A stretch of DNA of 64,000 nucleotides from Fibrobacterota bacterium (GTDB taxonomy: Bacteria; Fibrobacterota; Fibrobacteria; UBA5070). Where the stretch lies: positions 1 through 64,000 of the forward strand of contig JADKBN010000002.1 of assembly GCA_016715065.1 (NCBI GenBank). Direction: 5' to 3'. A program made the translations under genes and the position numbers. Position 1 is the first letter of the stretch; the number at the start of each line of letters is the position of its first letter. Of this stretch, positions 24,579-33,387 are shown piece after piece. The notes beneath the pieces are model-generated. The model did no database searches, was not told where the DNA came from, and saw only the letters and a program-made list of their open reading frames with translations.

Positions 24579-27120
24579 CTTGGCCTTTCTTCGCTTTCCA
24601 TGAACAGTGGGAGCCGCTTCCTCCATGCTTGATGTAGCGGAATGGATGGTCGCCGATTTTGAACCCTGATGGAGCATGGTAGTAGCCTTCATAGGGAACC
24701 ATATTGATCAGGTGGCCCATTTCGTGGACGATCGTGCCGCTCACGACACGTGCATCAGGCGAATATTGAATGACAATTTGAGGCGCATGCGAGCCATCGC
24801 CACAGTAAGGTCCGTCTGACGCGGAGAGCGTGAGGCTCGCCTCGACTGTGTCTCCCGGAGAAATCGCGCCGGGTGGGAGCTCAAGCTTGTACAGACTAGG
24901 CCCTCCAGCTCTTGAAGACATCAATCCGACGGACGGGGATCTGGCGGCGGGGTCTATCGTGAATGAGCCCTTGGCCTTGGTTCTGAGGTTTTTCCACGAA
25001 GAAGAAACGATCAATGGACGTCCTGCCACCACCGGAGGATTCAAGACGATGGTTGTCTCGTCGAAATCCTGCAGATCGATGTCTTCCGTGCTCGACTTCA
25101 TGGTGATCGGATGGGTGACGATGATTGGATTGCCGTACACGTCCACCCCATCCACCTGCAAGTCGCAGATGATGATCTGGAGACATTTTCCGGCATGCAC
25201 GGGGTGGAACAGCTTCCCCAGTTCGTTGAAATTGTGCCTTCCCACATACACCTTCCCCGCCGGGAACAGCTCGTGCACGATGGGCGTTTCCGCCACCAGC
25301 TCGATGAAGACGTCGCGGGCCTTGTTCTGGGAGAGCGCCATGCTCGGGACCTTGGAGCCCTTGCCGTAGGTAAGCGTATACCAGAGTCGGCGCCAGGTCA
25401 CGATCTTTTGGCGGATGTCGCATACGCCTGCGGATGGACCAGCCTCGATGGTGAATTCATCCCCGCCCGCGAGACCCACGCAGAACTTCGCCTTGGCCTT
25501 TCCGCCACTGGCTGGACTGGTCCAGGTGGCGCTGCCGCCGGACATCGGCGTTGCCGTTTTCTTTCCGTCGTCGATCCACCCCACCACCGGGGAGTTTCGC
25601 TTCGAATTGCCCTTTGCTGCAATCGCTTTCCAGTGGACCACCCGGACGCCGGGATCCACTTCGACTTCCAGCTCCACGACATGGCCGAATTCCGGTTTGC
25701 CGCCAAGGTTCACGTATTGCTTGCGGAGCTTGGAGTTGTCGTGCAGGAAGTGGAGCACCTTGCGATCCGGCGAGGGTTCGTCCGGGTCCTTGACCAGATC
25801 GAGCTTCTTCTTCTCGAACTTTTCCGGGTCTTCGACGGGGTTTTCCGCCTTGGTGACGGCTCCGCTCGCGGGCGGGCTGGCCAGTGCGGGAACGTCGACC
25901 GGATGGAAGAGACAGATTTCGGCACTTCTTCCCGGAGGATCGGGAAAGTCGCTGCCGTTGGAATAGGCGCCCTGGGTTCCCGAAGCGGGAAAGTCCGGCA
26001 AGGGCCAGTCCGCGGCCGCGGATGGATCTTCTCCGCGCGCGGCCCGTACCATCGAACAGTAGACCTTGAGCGCGCCTTCCCATGTCTGGCCGCCAAGTTT
26101 CCCATCGATGGAGTAGCTGGTCTTGAAGCGATGGTTGCATTCCTTCTGGAAGCCATTGAGAGCGGCGGAGGTGGAGGGTCCGGAGGCTCCATCCACCTTG
26201 CCGGGGTCGCAATTCCAGTTGTGGTTCTTCGCCAACTCCGAGAGCAAGTACTGGATGTCCCGCAACTTGAACTCGGTCTTTCCCAGTTCCTTCCAGGCAG
26301 CGACATCGCGTCGCAGGATCGCCTTGATCGCGCGGGCTCGCACGTCGGCGAATTTCCGCGAGCCACCTACGGCGTCGGCGCTGGCGAACCCGAATGAGAC
26401 GGCCATGTCGGCGCTGCCCGGCGGATAGGTGGACAATTTTTGCAACAGAGTCGCCATCGCCCGCCCGAACTCGTTGTGCGCCCCGATTGTGGGTAGGTGC
26501 GAATCCGTTGGGTGGGTGATTTCGGGGGTGCCCACGTACGGCACAAGCACCTTGTACTTGAGCTCGACCTTGGGGCTTTCTTCTGGCCGTGTGGCACTCG
26601 CGGAGCTGGCCACAACGCGGTACTGCACCAGCTTGCCGGATTCCTCCACGGCTTTCGGGGAGGTCAGCTCGATCTGGGCAGAGACGGTGCCGCTCGCGCC
26701 GGTGGTGGCCGCCGAGACGCGGGAAGGAAGGTTCGACCATGCATCGGTATCCAGGTAGCGAAACTGCAATTGGAAATCGATGTTGGCGGCCCCGGTTGAT
26801 TCCAAGAAGCGGAAATCGCATTGCACGGGAGTCGGCTGGTTGAAGTGAAGGTCGGTTGCGGGTTTTGTGAAGCGGCAAGCGGAAAGCTCCAGCTTCGCGA
26901 CCTTGGCCGTACCCGCAAGTTCTTCATCAGGCCAGGGGTCCTCCTCCCGCAAGGTGGCGGTATAGGCGCTGGTGTCGTAGACGGCTTTCTTGGCAGGTGC
27001 TGCGCCAGACCGTTTCGGGGCGAGCTTGGAGAAGTCGATGTCTCCGGACGGCGGGCGAGCCGTCGATTGCTTCATCAGCTCGGGTTCGCTGGATCCACTG
27101 GGGCGAAACGAGGAAGGCAT
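24433..27120 (-). CDS. Large predicted effector with peptidoglycan-binding-like region and C-terminal HExxH metallopeptidase domain
   Basis: The product has about 895 residues from the ATG at 27120; a TTG at 27189 would add 23. It has no signal peptide. In order there is a Pro/Ser-rich N-terminus, an Ig-like segment (LELSACRFTKPATDLHFNQP), and an OmpA-like or replication-independent helical part (FADVRARAIKAILRRDVAAW). Next comes a peptidoglycan-binding-like repeat (DPGKVDGASGPSTSAALNGF), a beta-rich middle, and a C-terminal domain with HEMGH about 97 residues from the end. After that come GGSGSHCSWK, GHCVMF and FCDTC, probable zinc and disulfide or second-metal ligands. The absence of an export signal, the modular N-terminus and the toxin-like C-terminus fit a type VI or related contractile-system effector. 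The target is unknown. Six lipoprotein genes follow as candidate immunity genes. Confidence 0.75.
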   Translation of the reverse strand: MPSSFRPSGSSEPELMKQSTARPPSGDIDFSKLAPKRSGAAPAKKAVYDTSAYTATLREEDPWPDEELAGTAKVAKLELSACRFTKPATDLHFNQPTPVQCDFRFLESTGAANIDFQLQFRYLDTDAWSNLPSRVSAATTGASGTVSAQIELTSPKAVEESGKLVQYRVVASSASATRPEESPKVELKYKVLVPYVGTPEITHPTDSHLPTIGAHNEFGRAMATLLQKLSTYPPGSADMAVSFGFASADAVGGSRKFADVRARAIKAILRRDVAAWKELGKTEFKLRDIQYLLSELAKNHNWNCDPGKVDGASGPSTSAALNGFQKECNHRFKTSYSIDGKLGGQTWEGALKVYCSMVRAARGEDPSAAADWPLPDFPASGTQGAYSNGSDFPDPPGRSAEICLFHPVDVPALASPPASGAVTKAENPVEDPEKFEKKKLDLVKDPDEPSPDRKVLHFLHDNSKLRKQYVNLGGKPEFGHVVELEVEVDPGVRVVHWKAIAAKGNSKRNSPVVGWIDDGKKTATPMSGGSATWTSPASGGKAKAKFCVGLAGGDEFTIEAGPSAGVCDIRQKIVTWRRLWYTLTYGKGSKVPSMALSQNKARDVFIELVAETPIVHELFPAGKVYVGRHNFNELGKLFHPVHAGKCLQIIICDLQVDGVDVYGNPIIVTHPITMKSSTEDIDLQDFDETTIVLNPPVVAGRPLIVSSSWKNLRTKAKGSFTIDPAARSPSVGLMSSRAGGPSLYKLELPPGAISPGDTVEASLTLSASDGPYCGDGSHAPQIVIQYSPDARVVSGTIVHEMGHLINMVPYEGYYHAPSGFKIGDHPFRYIKHGGSGSHCSWKAKKGQDGKANPIWIDGHCVMFHADADTVPADFCDTCATFVKAQSLLSFSDLKG

Positions 27121-27316
27121 GCGCTGGATACCTGGGGAGAAAGGGGGGGAGGCCGAAGCTGCGGCAAAAGGGGCAAGATCCGCAGGCAAGGAGTTTCCAT
27201 CAAGAATGTTAGTACACGATCAAGGGATGCGGTTTTAGCGAAAAGGCATCTCTTTCCGTTGCCCAACACCTTGCGCGGCAAGGCTTTGGGCGGTAGTGTC
27301 TGCTCACACAATCCAC

Positions 27317-27354
27317 TTGCGGATTTTAAGGGAATATTCTACATTGGAATACTC
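27317..27354 (+). promoter_or_regulatory. Probable promoter and operator of the PadR gene
   Basis: A TTGCGG (27317-27322) and TACATT (27340-27345) are separated by 17 bases and resemble -35 and -10 boxes, with the start codon only about 12 bases further on. A direct repeat GGAATA occurs at 27331 and 27345, overlapping the -10 region, and could be a repressor site. The region also faces the effector gene on the other strand. Confidence 0.4.
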
Positions 27355-27357
27355 CAC

Positions 27358-27960
27358 ATGACAAAACGGCAACCGGCCGCAAATCGCTACGATCTGGTCC
27401 TCCTGGGGGCGCTGGCAGAAAAGCCCGCTTCGGGGTATGACATCCTGACCTTGATTCGGGATCGCGGCATGGACCGTTGGGCACGCATCAGCACCAGCAC
27501 GGTGTATGCGCGCTTGCAGAGGCTGGAAAAGTCCAGCCAGATCGAAGGCAGGGCCGATCGCGAAGGCAATCGGCCCGAACGGACCATCTACACGATCGCG
27601 GAAAAAGGGCGCAAGACCTTGGCCCAGGAAGTGGTCCGCCACCTCACCGGGTTCAACGACGATCCGCGCACGCTGGGGTTCGCCTATCTGGATGCGCTGG
27701 CGCCCCACCAGGTGATGCTGGAGCTCAAGCGCCATGAAAAGCATCTGGTCAGCGAGATCGAAGCGCTGGATCAATTGATCGCCAACCACAATCGGCCCAC
27801 CTTGCACCCGGAAGGGCCGTTTCTCAACTGCATGAGCCGCGACCATCTTTCGGTGGAACTGCGCTACGTGCAGGCGGCCAGGCTGATTTTGTCAGAAACG
27901 AAGAACCACACCCTCCTCAAGGGCTTCTTCGCCATCAACGACTCCTTGGCGTCCGTCTAG
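27358..27960 (+). CDS. PadR-family transcriptional regulator
   Basis: The 200-residue protein has the PadR winged helix at the N-terminus (LVLLGALAEKPASGYDILTL, ARISTSTVYARLQRLEKSSQ, RPERTIYTIAEKGRKTLAQE), followed by a helical C-terminal dimerisation part (residues about 110-200). It starts at the ATG at 27358. It lies 54 bases before the GH94 gene in the same direction and probably regulates it. It is divergent from the effector gene. Inducer unknown. Confidence 0.9.
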   Translation: MTKRQPAANRYDLVLLGALAEKPASGYDILTLIRDRGMDRWARISTSTVYARLQRLEKSSQIEGRADREGNRPERTIYTIAEKGRKTLAQEVVRHLTGFNDDPRTLGFAYLDALAPHQVMLELKRHEKHLVSEIEALDQLIANHNRPTLHPEGPFLNCMSRDHLSVELRYVQAARLILSETKNHTLLKGFFAINDSLASV

Positions 27961-28014
27961 GGCGCCGCCGAACCCACCATCCCTCCAGTCCACTCCACAC
28001 ATCCGAGAATCGCC

Positions 28015-30432
28015 ATGTCCAAGTACGGCTACTTCGACGACGCCAAGAAGGAATACGTCGTCACCAATCCTGCCACTCCGATCAAGTGGTGCAACTATGT
28101 CGGAACGCTCGCGTTCGGCGGCATCGTGGATACCACCGGCGGCAGTCTGATCTGCAAGGGCGATCCGGCGCTCAACCGCATCACCAAGTACCTGGCCTGG
28201 ATGCCCAATTCCGACTTCAAGGGCTCCACCATCTACTTCAAGGTCAAGGACGCCGCGGGCAAGGTCGAGATCTTCTCGCCCTTCGTGACCCCCACCTTGG
28301 TTCCCATGGACAAGTGGGAATGCCACGTGGGATTGTCCTACAGCCGCTGGAACGTGGAGTACAAGGGTCTCAAGATCCAGATCACCGTGTTCGTGCCCAC
28401 CGGCTCGTCCGTGCTCCTGCAGGACATCCAGGTCACCAACACCGGTGCGCCCGTCACCGTGGACATCGTGCCCGTGTACGAGTTCAGCCACTTCGACGCG
28501 CTCAAGCACCTGACCAACGCCGACTGGGTGCCCCAGACCATGACCACGAAGGCTCACGTCGAGCCTGCCGGCCACGTGGTGCTGGAGCAGTACGCGTTCA
28601 TGAAGCGCGACTTCGAGGTGAACTACTTCACCGCCAACCAGCCCTGCGCGAGCTTCGAGACCGATCGCCGCAAGTTCCTCGGTCAAAACGAGATGGGCTC
28701 GTTCGCCAAGCCCCTGTCGCTTCTGGAAGACAAGCTCTCCAGCTCCCTCTGTGTTCGCGGCGACACCCTGGCCGCCGAACAGTTCGCGGTGGGCACGCTC
28801 GCCACCGGCGCCACCTACCGCGTGGTGACCCAGCTGGGCAAGGAACAGTCGATCGACGCCGCCAAGGCTTCCATCGCCAAGTACCGCGATCTGGCCAATG
28901 TGGATGCCGCCTTCGCCGAGCTTGCCAATTTCTGGGCGGGCTATCTGCAGGCCGTGCAGATCAAGACTCCGGACGCCTCCTTCAACTCGATGGTCAACGT
29001 CCACAACCCCCGCCAGTGCCACACCACCAAGAACTGGTCGCGGTATCTGTCGCTCTACCAGCTTGGCTACGGCTCCGACCGCGGCATCGGCTTCCGCGAC
29101 TCCTCGCAAGACCTGCTGGGCGTCATGAGCCACATGCCGGAAGAAGCCCGCGTGCTGGCGGAAAACCTGCTGTCGGTGCAGAAGGTGGATGGCTCGGCCA
29201 TGCACCAGTACTTCCCCTCCACCATGGAAGCCAACGAAGGCGACTCCCGCGAGAAGGAAGATCGTCCGAAGTTCTACGGCGACGACCACCTGTGGATCGT
29301 GCTGACCGTGGCCGGCTACCTCAAGGAGACCGGAAACCTGGCCTTCCTGGACAAGGCGATTCCGTTCTACGACAAGGACAAGCACACCGGCAAGGCCCTT
29401 GAGACAGGATCTGTCTGGGAGCACATCTGCCGCAGCCTGCGCTTCACCTGGAACAACCGCGGCCAGCACGGCTTGCCGTTGCTGGGCTTCGCCGACTGGA
29501 ACGACACGGTCAACCTGCCCACCGGCGCGGAATCCATGTTCAACGCCAACCTCTTCGGCAAGGCGCTCGTGGAGGCCATCGACGTGGCGGAAACCACTGG
29601 CAAGGCCGACGAAGCCGCCGAGTTCCGCAAGTACTACGCCGAGATGAAGAAGATCGTCAACGACGTGACGTGGGACGGCAAGTGGTGGAAGCGCTACTTC
29701 GACGAGAAGGGCAACCCCATCGGCTCCAACGAGAACACCTACGGCAAGCTCTACACCAACGGCCAGAGCTGGCCCGTGATCTCCGGTTTCGCCGAAGGCG
29801 AGCGCGCGCTCACCGCCTTGCAGAGCACATTCGACATCATGAACACGAAAAACGGCATCAAGCTCTCGTGGCCCGGCTACCAGGGATTTGATCCGAAGCT
29901 CGGCGGCGTGTCCACCTATCCTCCCGGAGCCAAGGAAAACGGCGGCATCTTCCTGCACGCCAATCCTTGGGTGATGATCGCCGAAACCATCGTGGGCAAC
30001 GGCGATCGCGCGTTCCAGTACTACACCCAGATCAATCCGGCCGCCAAAAACGAGATCTTGGACGAGTTCGAGTCCGAGCCGTACTGCTATCCCCAGAATA
30101 TCCTGGGCGACGAGCATCCGCAGTTCGGATTGGGGCGCAACGCCTGGCTCTCCGGCACCTCCTCCTGGACCTACCAGGCCGCCACGCAGTACATCTGCGG
30201 CGTGCGCGCTTCGTTTGCGGGCCTGGTGGTGGATCCTTGCATCCCCAAGGCCTGGGACTCCTTCGAGATCGTCCGCAAGTGGCGCGGCGCCACCTACAAG
30301 ATCTCGGTGAAGAACCCCTCCAAGATCTCCAAGGGCGTGAAGTCCATGGTCGTCGACGGCAAAGCTGTTGAGGGCAACGTGGCGCCCTTGTTCACCTCCG
30401 GCGAGCACACCGTCGAAGTCGTTCTGGGATAA
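28015..30432 (+). CDS. GH94 disaccharide phosphorylase, cellobiose phosphorylase-like
   Basis: The 805-residue cytoplasmic protein matches the length and layout of GH94 phosphorylases. The N-terminal KYGYFDDAKKEYVVTNPATP is typical, followed by a beta-sandwich domain, a helical linker and an (alpha/alpha)6 barrel. The catalytic acid is the Asp in GFADWND, and conserved blocks include NGQSWPVISGFA, AKENGGIFLHANPW and GTSSWTYQAATQYICG. Such enzymes split a disaccharide with phosphate into a sugar 1-phosphate and a free sugar, saving ATP. Cellobiose is the most likely substrate given the GH9 cellulase nearby, but the N-terminal domain differs in detail from classical cellobiose phosphorylases, so other beta-disaccharides are possible. 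Confidence 0.87.
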   Translation: MSKYGYFDDAKKEYVVTNPATPIKWCNYVGTLAFGGIVDTTGGSLICKGDPALNRITKYLAWMPNSDFKGSTIYFKVKDAAGKVEIFSPFVTPTLVPMDKWECHVGLSYSRWNVEYKGLKIQITVFVPTGSSVLLQDIQVTNTGAPVTVDIVPVYEFSHFDALKHLTNADWVPQTMTTKAHVEPAGHVVLEQYAFMKRDFEVNYFTANQPCASFETDRRKFLGQNEMGSFAKPLSLLEDKLSSSLCVRGDTLAAEQFAVGTLATGATYRVVTQLGKEQSIDAAKASIAKYRDLANVDAAFAELANFWAGYLQAVQIKTPDASFNSMVNVHNPRQCHTTKNWSRYLSLYQLGYGSDRGIGFRDSSQDLLGVMSHMPEEARVLAENLLSVQKVDGSAMHQYFPSTMEANEGDSREKEDRPKFYGDDHLWIVLTVAGYLKETGNLAFLDKAIPFYDKDKHTGKALETGSVWEHICRSLRFTWNNRGQHGLPLLGFADWNDTVNLPTGAESMFNANLFGKALVEAIDVAETTGKADEAAEFRKYYAEMKKIVNDVTWDGKWWKRYFDEKGNPIGSNENTYGKLYTNGQSWPVISGFAEGERALTALQSTFDIMNTKNGIKLSWPGYQGFDPKLGGVSTYPPGAKENGGIFLHANPWVMIAETIVGNGDRAFQYYTQINPAAKNEILDEFESEPYCYPQNILGDEHPQFGLGRNAWLSGTSSWTYQAATQYICGVRASFAGLVVDPCIPKAWDSFEIVRKWRGATYKISVKNPSKISKGVKSMVVDGKAVEGNVAPLFTSGEHTVEVVLG

Positions 30433-30453
30433 ACCCGAACGAACCTCTGTGCG

Positions 30454-30487
30454 AAGGCCCGTCGGAAGCGATTCCGGCGGGCCTTTT
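30454..30487 (+). terminator. Intrinsic terminator after the GH94 gene
   Basis: A near-perfect inverted repeat (AAGGCCCGTCGGAA and TTCCGGCGGGCCTT) with a GCGA loop is followed by TTTT. It lies about 20 bases after the stop codon. Confidence 0.88.
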
Positions 30488-30520
30488 GATTTTCTCCAAC
30501 GGCGCAATGGCTATTCGACC

Positions 30521-30644
30521 GGAGGCTATTATTCCCTCCCATGCTCCCCCCTCGATTCCGCGTTTGCCTGAAATGGATCCAATGGTCGGCGGTGGCGTCA
30601 ATATTTGTCGCGTGTGCGCCCTCGCGTTCCGTGATCGACGTCGG
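30521..30644 (+). repeat. 124-bp leader and signal-peptide repeat, copy 1
   Basis: This segment covers 20 bases before the start codon and the first 34 codons or so of the lipoprotein gene at 30541. By eye it differs from the copy at 31982-32105 at only about six positions, although the genes diverge strongly beyond it. Confidence 0.85.
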
Positions 30645-31242
30645 TGGCTGGCCGCAGTGGAAACAGAGCCACGTTCCAAGCCGATGTCCGCGGGAGTTCG
30701 TGGTTGGGGTGAGTGGTGATTGGCCCTCACGATGCTGGGAAATGGATTCCGTGGTGCTCCATCGGCTGGGATGCCCCACCTTGGAGGGTTTTGGAAAACG
30801 GCTGAACGCAACATTGCGATTCGATGTATGCGGGGCTCGTCCGCCCGTCGTGGTCGTTCGTCTGGGAAATCTCGAGGGGAGCGGCGAAACATTCGATCCG
30901 TTGGACAGCTTGGTGCTCCCGGGCTTGCCGGACAGTGTCTTGAACGTGACTGTCGGAACGTCAAAAATGAGCGCGGAGGCCAGGATTGTCCTGATCGGAC
31001 AGGAAGCGATCACGCCATGGAGCGCCCGGATCGCTCCATTGGTGCGGCTGGCATCGGACGAGTCGGGTCGGATCGAACCCAGCAGGCGGCGGATGTCCTG
31101 GCTTCTGGCCAACGCATGGAGGTCGAACGATCGCCGGGAGCTGTCCATCGAGCTGGACATGCGGGTGAATGGAGCCGGGCTGCGGGACACGATCCTTGTC
31201 GATCCTCTCGCGCACAGGCTTTCCCTCGGGAGGCGGCAATGA
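30541..31242 (+). CDS. Lipoprotein of unknown function, first gene of duplicated pair (copy 1)
   Basis: The 233-residue product has a lipoprotein signal ending SIFVAC. The mature part has no motif I recognise. It includes HRLGCPTLEGFGKRLNATLR, a LGNLEGSGETFDPLDSLVLP stretch, VLIGQEAITPWSARIAPLVR, and a C-terminal RDTILVDPLAHRLSLGR. The paralog at 32002 shares the overall plan (ARPPVVVVRLG versus GRPPVFVIRLG; DPLDSLVLP versus ESLDSLILP). Its stop overlaps the start of the next gene by ATGA. Confidence 0.75.
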   Translation: MLPPRFRVCLKWIQWSAVASIFVACAPSRSVIDVGGWPQWKQSHVPSRCPREFVVGVSGDWPSRCWEMDSVVLHRLGCPTLEGFGKRLNATLRFDVCGARPPVVVVRLGNLEGSGETFDPLDSLVLPGLPDSVLNVTVGTSKMSAEARIVLIGQEAITPWSARIAPLVRLASDESGRIEPSRRRMSWLLANAWRSNDRRELSIELDMRVNGAGLRDTILVDPLAHRLSLGRRQ

Positions 31243-31898
31243 GAAGAATCCTGCTGGCATGCCTTCTGATTGGCGGGCTGGAAGGCTGCGCGACTTCGAT
31301 CGTGGTCGACCAGATGATGACTTCCCCTGGGCGGGACGATGCGGTGGAGGTCAGGTCGGGGTCGGAGTTGCGATCCCGGACGTGTCCCAGGATGGGAGAT
31401 GTCGATCGCTACCGCATCGATGCCAAAAACCGTCCATTGTACCTGGATCTGGAACGATGGGAATTGAGCGACGAGCCGATCCGTTCGGAGACGGGCAGAG
31501 CTCATTCGCCGGCCCGGTTCGGCAAGGAGATCGAAGTGGTGATGGGGACCTCTTCGGAAGGCTACTTCCCTTCGGATCTGGCAGGAGAGAATCCAAGCGT
31601 GTTGATCCGCTACCCGAAGGGTGGGCCGGCGATGGGCGCCGACTCGCTGCAGGTGCTCTCCGCGCCTTCGTTGGAGATCTGGTATTGGCTGGATGGAGAA
31701 GCTCGCTGGCGCAAGCTCGCGATCCGGACCGAGCGATTCAAGAAAGCACGCGATCGCGCCCATGCCTTGGAGCGTTCGACGTTCCTTCTGCTCGCCGTTC
31801 CGTTGGATGTCGTGATGTGGCCGCTGGAATTGCTGGTGAGTCTTGGGCTCTTCAAGGGCGGGTCTTGGCCGATGGGGTGCCCGGGCGGCTGCACCTGA
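31239..31898 (+). CDS. Lipoprotein of unknown function, second gene of duplicated pair (copy 1)
   Basis: The 219-residue product begins with a lipoprotein signal (MRRILLACLLIGGLEGC). The mature part reads DRYRIDAKNRPLYLDLERWE and EGYFPSDLAGENPSVLIRYP. A hydrophobic stretch near the C-terminus (LLLAVPLDVVMWPLELLVSL) could be a membrane helix. It is translationally coupled to the preceding gene. The closest relative in the window is the gene at 32700. No functional family recognised. Confidence 0.75.
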   Translation: MRRILLACLLIGGLEGCATSIVVDQMMTSPGRDDAVEVRSGSELRSRTCPRMGDVDRYRIDAKNRPLYLDLERWELSDEPIRSETGRAHSPARFGKEIEVVMGTSSEGYFPSDLAGENPSVLIRYPKGGPAMGADSLQVLSAPSLEIWYWLDGEARWRKLAIRTERFKKARDRAHALERSTFLLLAVPLDVVMWPLELLVSLGLFKGGSWPMGCPGGCT

Positions 31899-31981
31899 GG
31901 CGGCTCGGCGGTTGTGGTTGACGTCAAGCGCTAGGCGGATCGGGTCGCAACGCCTGGCTTTCCTGCAGCGACCATCCGAGC

Positions 31982-32105
31982 CGAGGCTACTATTTCCTCC
32001 CATGCTCCCCCCTCGATTCCGCGTTTGCCTGAAATGGATCCAATGGTCGGCGGTGGCGTCAATATTTGTCGCGTGCGCGCCTTCGCGCTCCGTGATCGAC
32101 GTCGG
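31982..32105 (+). repeat. 124-bp leader and signal-peptide repeat, copy 2
   Basis: Second copy of the segment at 30521-30644, covering 20 bases upstream of the ATG at 32002 and the signal peptide plus the first mature residues. Confidence 0.85.
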
Positions 32106-32703
32106 GCGGTTGCCGGTCTGGCACCAGCGCCATGTGCCAAGCCCGTGTGCGCAGGAGTTCAAACAGTTGATTTGGAATCGACCTCCGGATGCCTTGGAGG
32201 CGATGGATTCGCTTGTGCGAGCAATCCTTCGAGGTCCGGATTTGCGAGATTTCGGCTACGAGCTGGAAGGATGGCTTCGGTTCGATGCCTGCAAAGGGCG
32301 GCCTCCGGTATTCGTAATTCGTCTCGGAGCCATCCACGCGCGCGAGCGGGAGTTCGAGTCCTTGGATAGCCTGATCCTTCCCGTTTTGGCGGAAAATGCA
32401 TCTCGGATCCCGACGGAAAATGGCCAATGGGATATCGGTTCCCGCATCCTTCGCATCGGCCAGGAAGATCCAGTGGAATGGAGTCGAAGAATGGCTCCGC
32501 AATTGCGAGCCGCGATGGCTTCGCCGAGCTGGAGCTCATCCGGGGAGGCGCCATTGCCGTGGCTGATCGCCCATGCATGGAAGCCTAACGAATCAAAAAA
32601 CCTCCTGGTGGAGATCCGAAGCGACACCCAAAACGGAAAGCGCGCGGACACCCTTCGCATCGACCTGAGCACCCATCGCATGGAAAGCGGAGGGAGGCTT
32701 TGA
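32002..32703 (+). CDS. Lipoprotein of unknown function, first gene of duplicated pair (copy 2)
   Basis: The 233-residue product has the same signal peptide as the gene at 30541 (WSAVASIFVACAPSRS) but a diverged mature domain (LRGPDLRDFGYELEGWLRFD, LGAIHAREREFESLDSLILP, ILRIGQEDPVEWSRRMAPQL, LPWLIAHAWKPNESKNLLVE). Start at 32002 is fixed by the identical leader. The stop overlaps the next start by TTGA (32700-32703). Confidence 0.75.
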   Translation: MLPPRFRVCLKWIQWSAVASIFVACAPSRSVIDVGRLPVWHQRHVPSPCAQEFKQLIWNRPPDALEAMDSLVRAILRGPDLRDFGYELEGWLRFDACKGRPPVFVIRLGAIHAREREFESLDSLILPVLAENASRIPTENGQWDIGSRILRIGQEDPVEWSRRMAPQLRAAMASPSWSSSGEAPLPWLIAHAWKPNESKNLLVEIRSDTQNGKRADTLRIDLSTHRMESGGRL

Positions 32704-33350
32704 AAAGGCTCGTTTTGGCGTTCCTCCTCCCGCTGGGATTGGAGGGGTGTTTCAGCTCCATGCTCATCGACGACATCAAGAGCTCCAGAGGCCGAGAGCA
32801 CATGGTCCTGGTGAAGCCTGCCTCCGGGAATCGCGTCCAACTCTGCCCGAGGGTCGGGAAAATCAATCGATATCGGTTCGATGCCGAATCCCGTCCGATG
32901 TACCTGGATTTGGATGGATTGGTTCTTTCCGATGAACCGCGTCGAGTTTCTCCGAACGCCATGGGGACGCCGGCACCATTGAGCGACACTCTCGAGGTGG
33001 TGGTCGGAGAATCCCCCGAAGGATTTTTCCCCTCGGATCTGGAGGGGAGTCATCCCAGCGTATTCTTGCGCATCCCGATACCCAAGGAGGAAGTCGCGGA
33101 TACCGGCATGCCCATGTTGTCGCAACAAGCCAGCCTGTTGGTGCAGAGGCATGGACAAGCATATTGGCTGCCACTCGATGTGTACACCAATCGCTACGAT
33201 AGGAGATGCCAGCAGGCATACGCGGTCCGGAAGTCGCCTTGGTTTTTGGTTGCGGTCCCGGCGGATGTAGTCAGTTCTCCCCTCCAGCTGTTCCTCTGGT
33301 ACGTGTTCAAGGATGCAGGTCCGTTCGTCTGTTCAAACGGCTGCCACTGA
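32700..33350 (+). CDS. Lipoprotein of unknown function, second gene of duplicated pair (copy 2)
   Basis: The 216-residue product uses a TTG start overlapping the upstream stop. It has a lipoprotein signal (LAFLLPLGLEGC), then INRYRFDAESRPMYLDLDGL, EGFFPSDLEGSHPSVFLRIP and a C-terminal hydrophobic stretch (FLVAVPADVVSSPLQLFLWY). It parallels the product at 31239 throughout, which shows that the two-gene operon was duplicated as a unit. Confidence 0.75.
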   Translation: MKRLVLAFLLPLGLEGCFSSMLIDDIKSSRGREHMVLVKPASGNRVQLCPRVGKINRYRFDAESRPMYLDLDGLVLSDEPRRVSPNAMGTPAPLSDTLEVVVGESPEGFFPSDLEGSHPSVFLRIPIPKEEVADTGMPMLSQQASLLVQRHGQAYWLPLDVYTNRYDRRCQQAYAVRKSPWFLVAVPADVVSSPLQLFLWYVFKDAGPFVCSNGCH

Positions 33351-33387
33351 CAGAAAATGACGGATCGTGATTTCCTGGCGGCAGGGA

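Noticed and set aside
18047..24692. Tandem repeat array mistaken for CRISPR or satellite repeats
   Set aside because: The repeat unit is about 1.09 kb and each unit encodes a full paralogous lipoprotein.
27892..30507. Long minus-strand open frame opposite the GH94 gene
   Set aside because: It mirrors the codon pattern of the clear GH94 gene, has low-complexity Gly/Val/His composition and no recognisable domain.
30294..32162. Minus-strand frame of over 600 codons
   Set aside because: It is antisense to the lipoprotein pair and the GH94 end, without motifs or a ribosome binding site. The repeated leader makes its internal repeats trivial.
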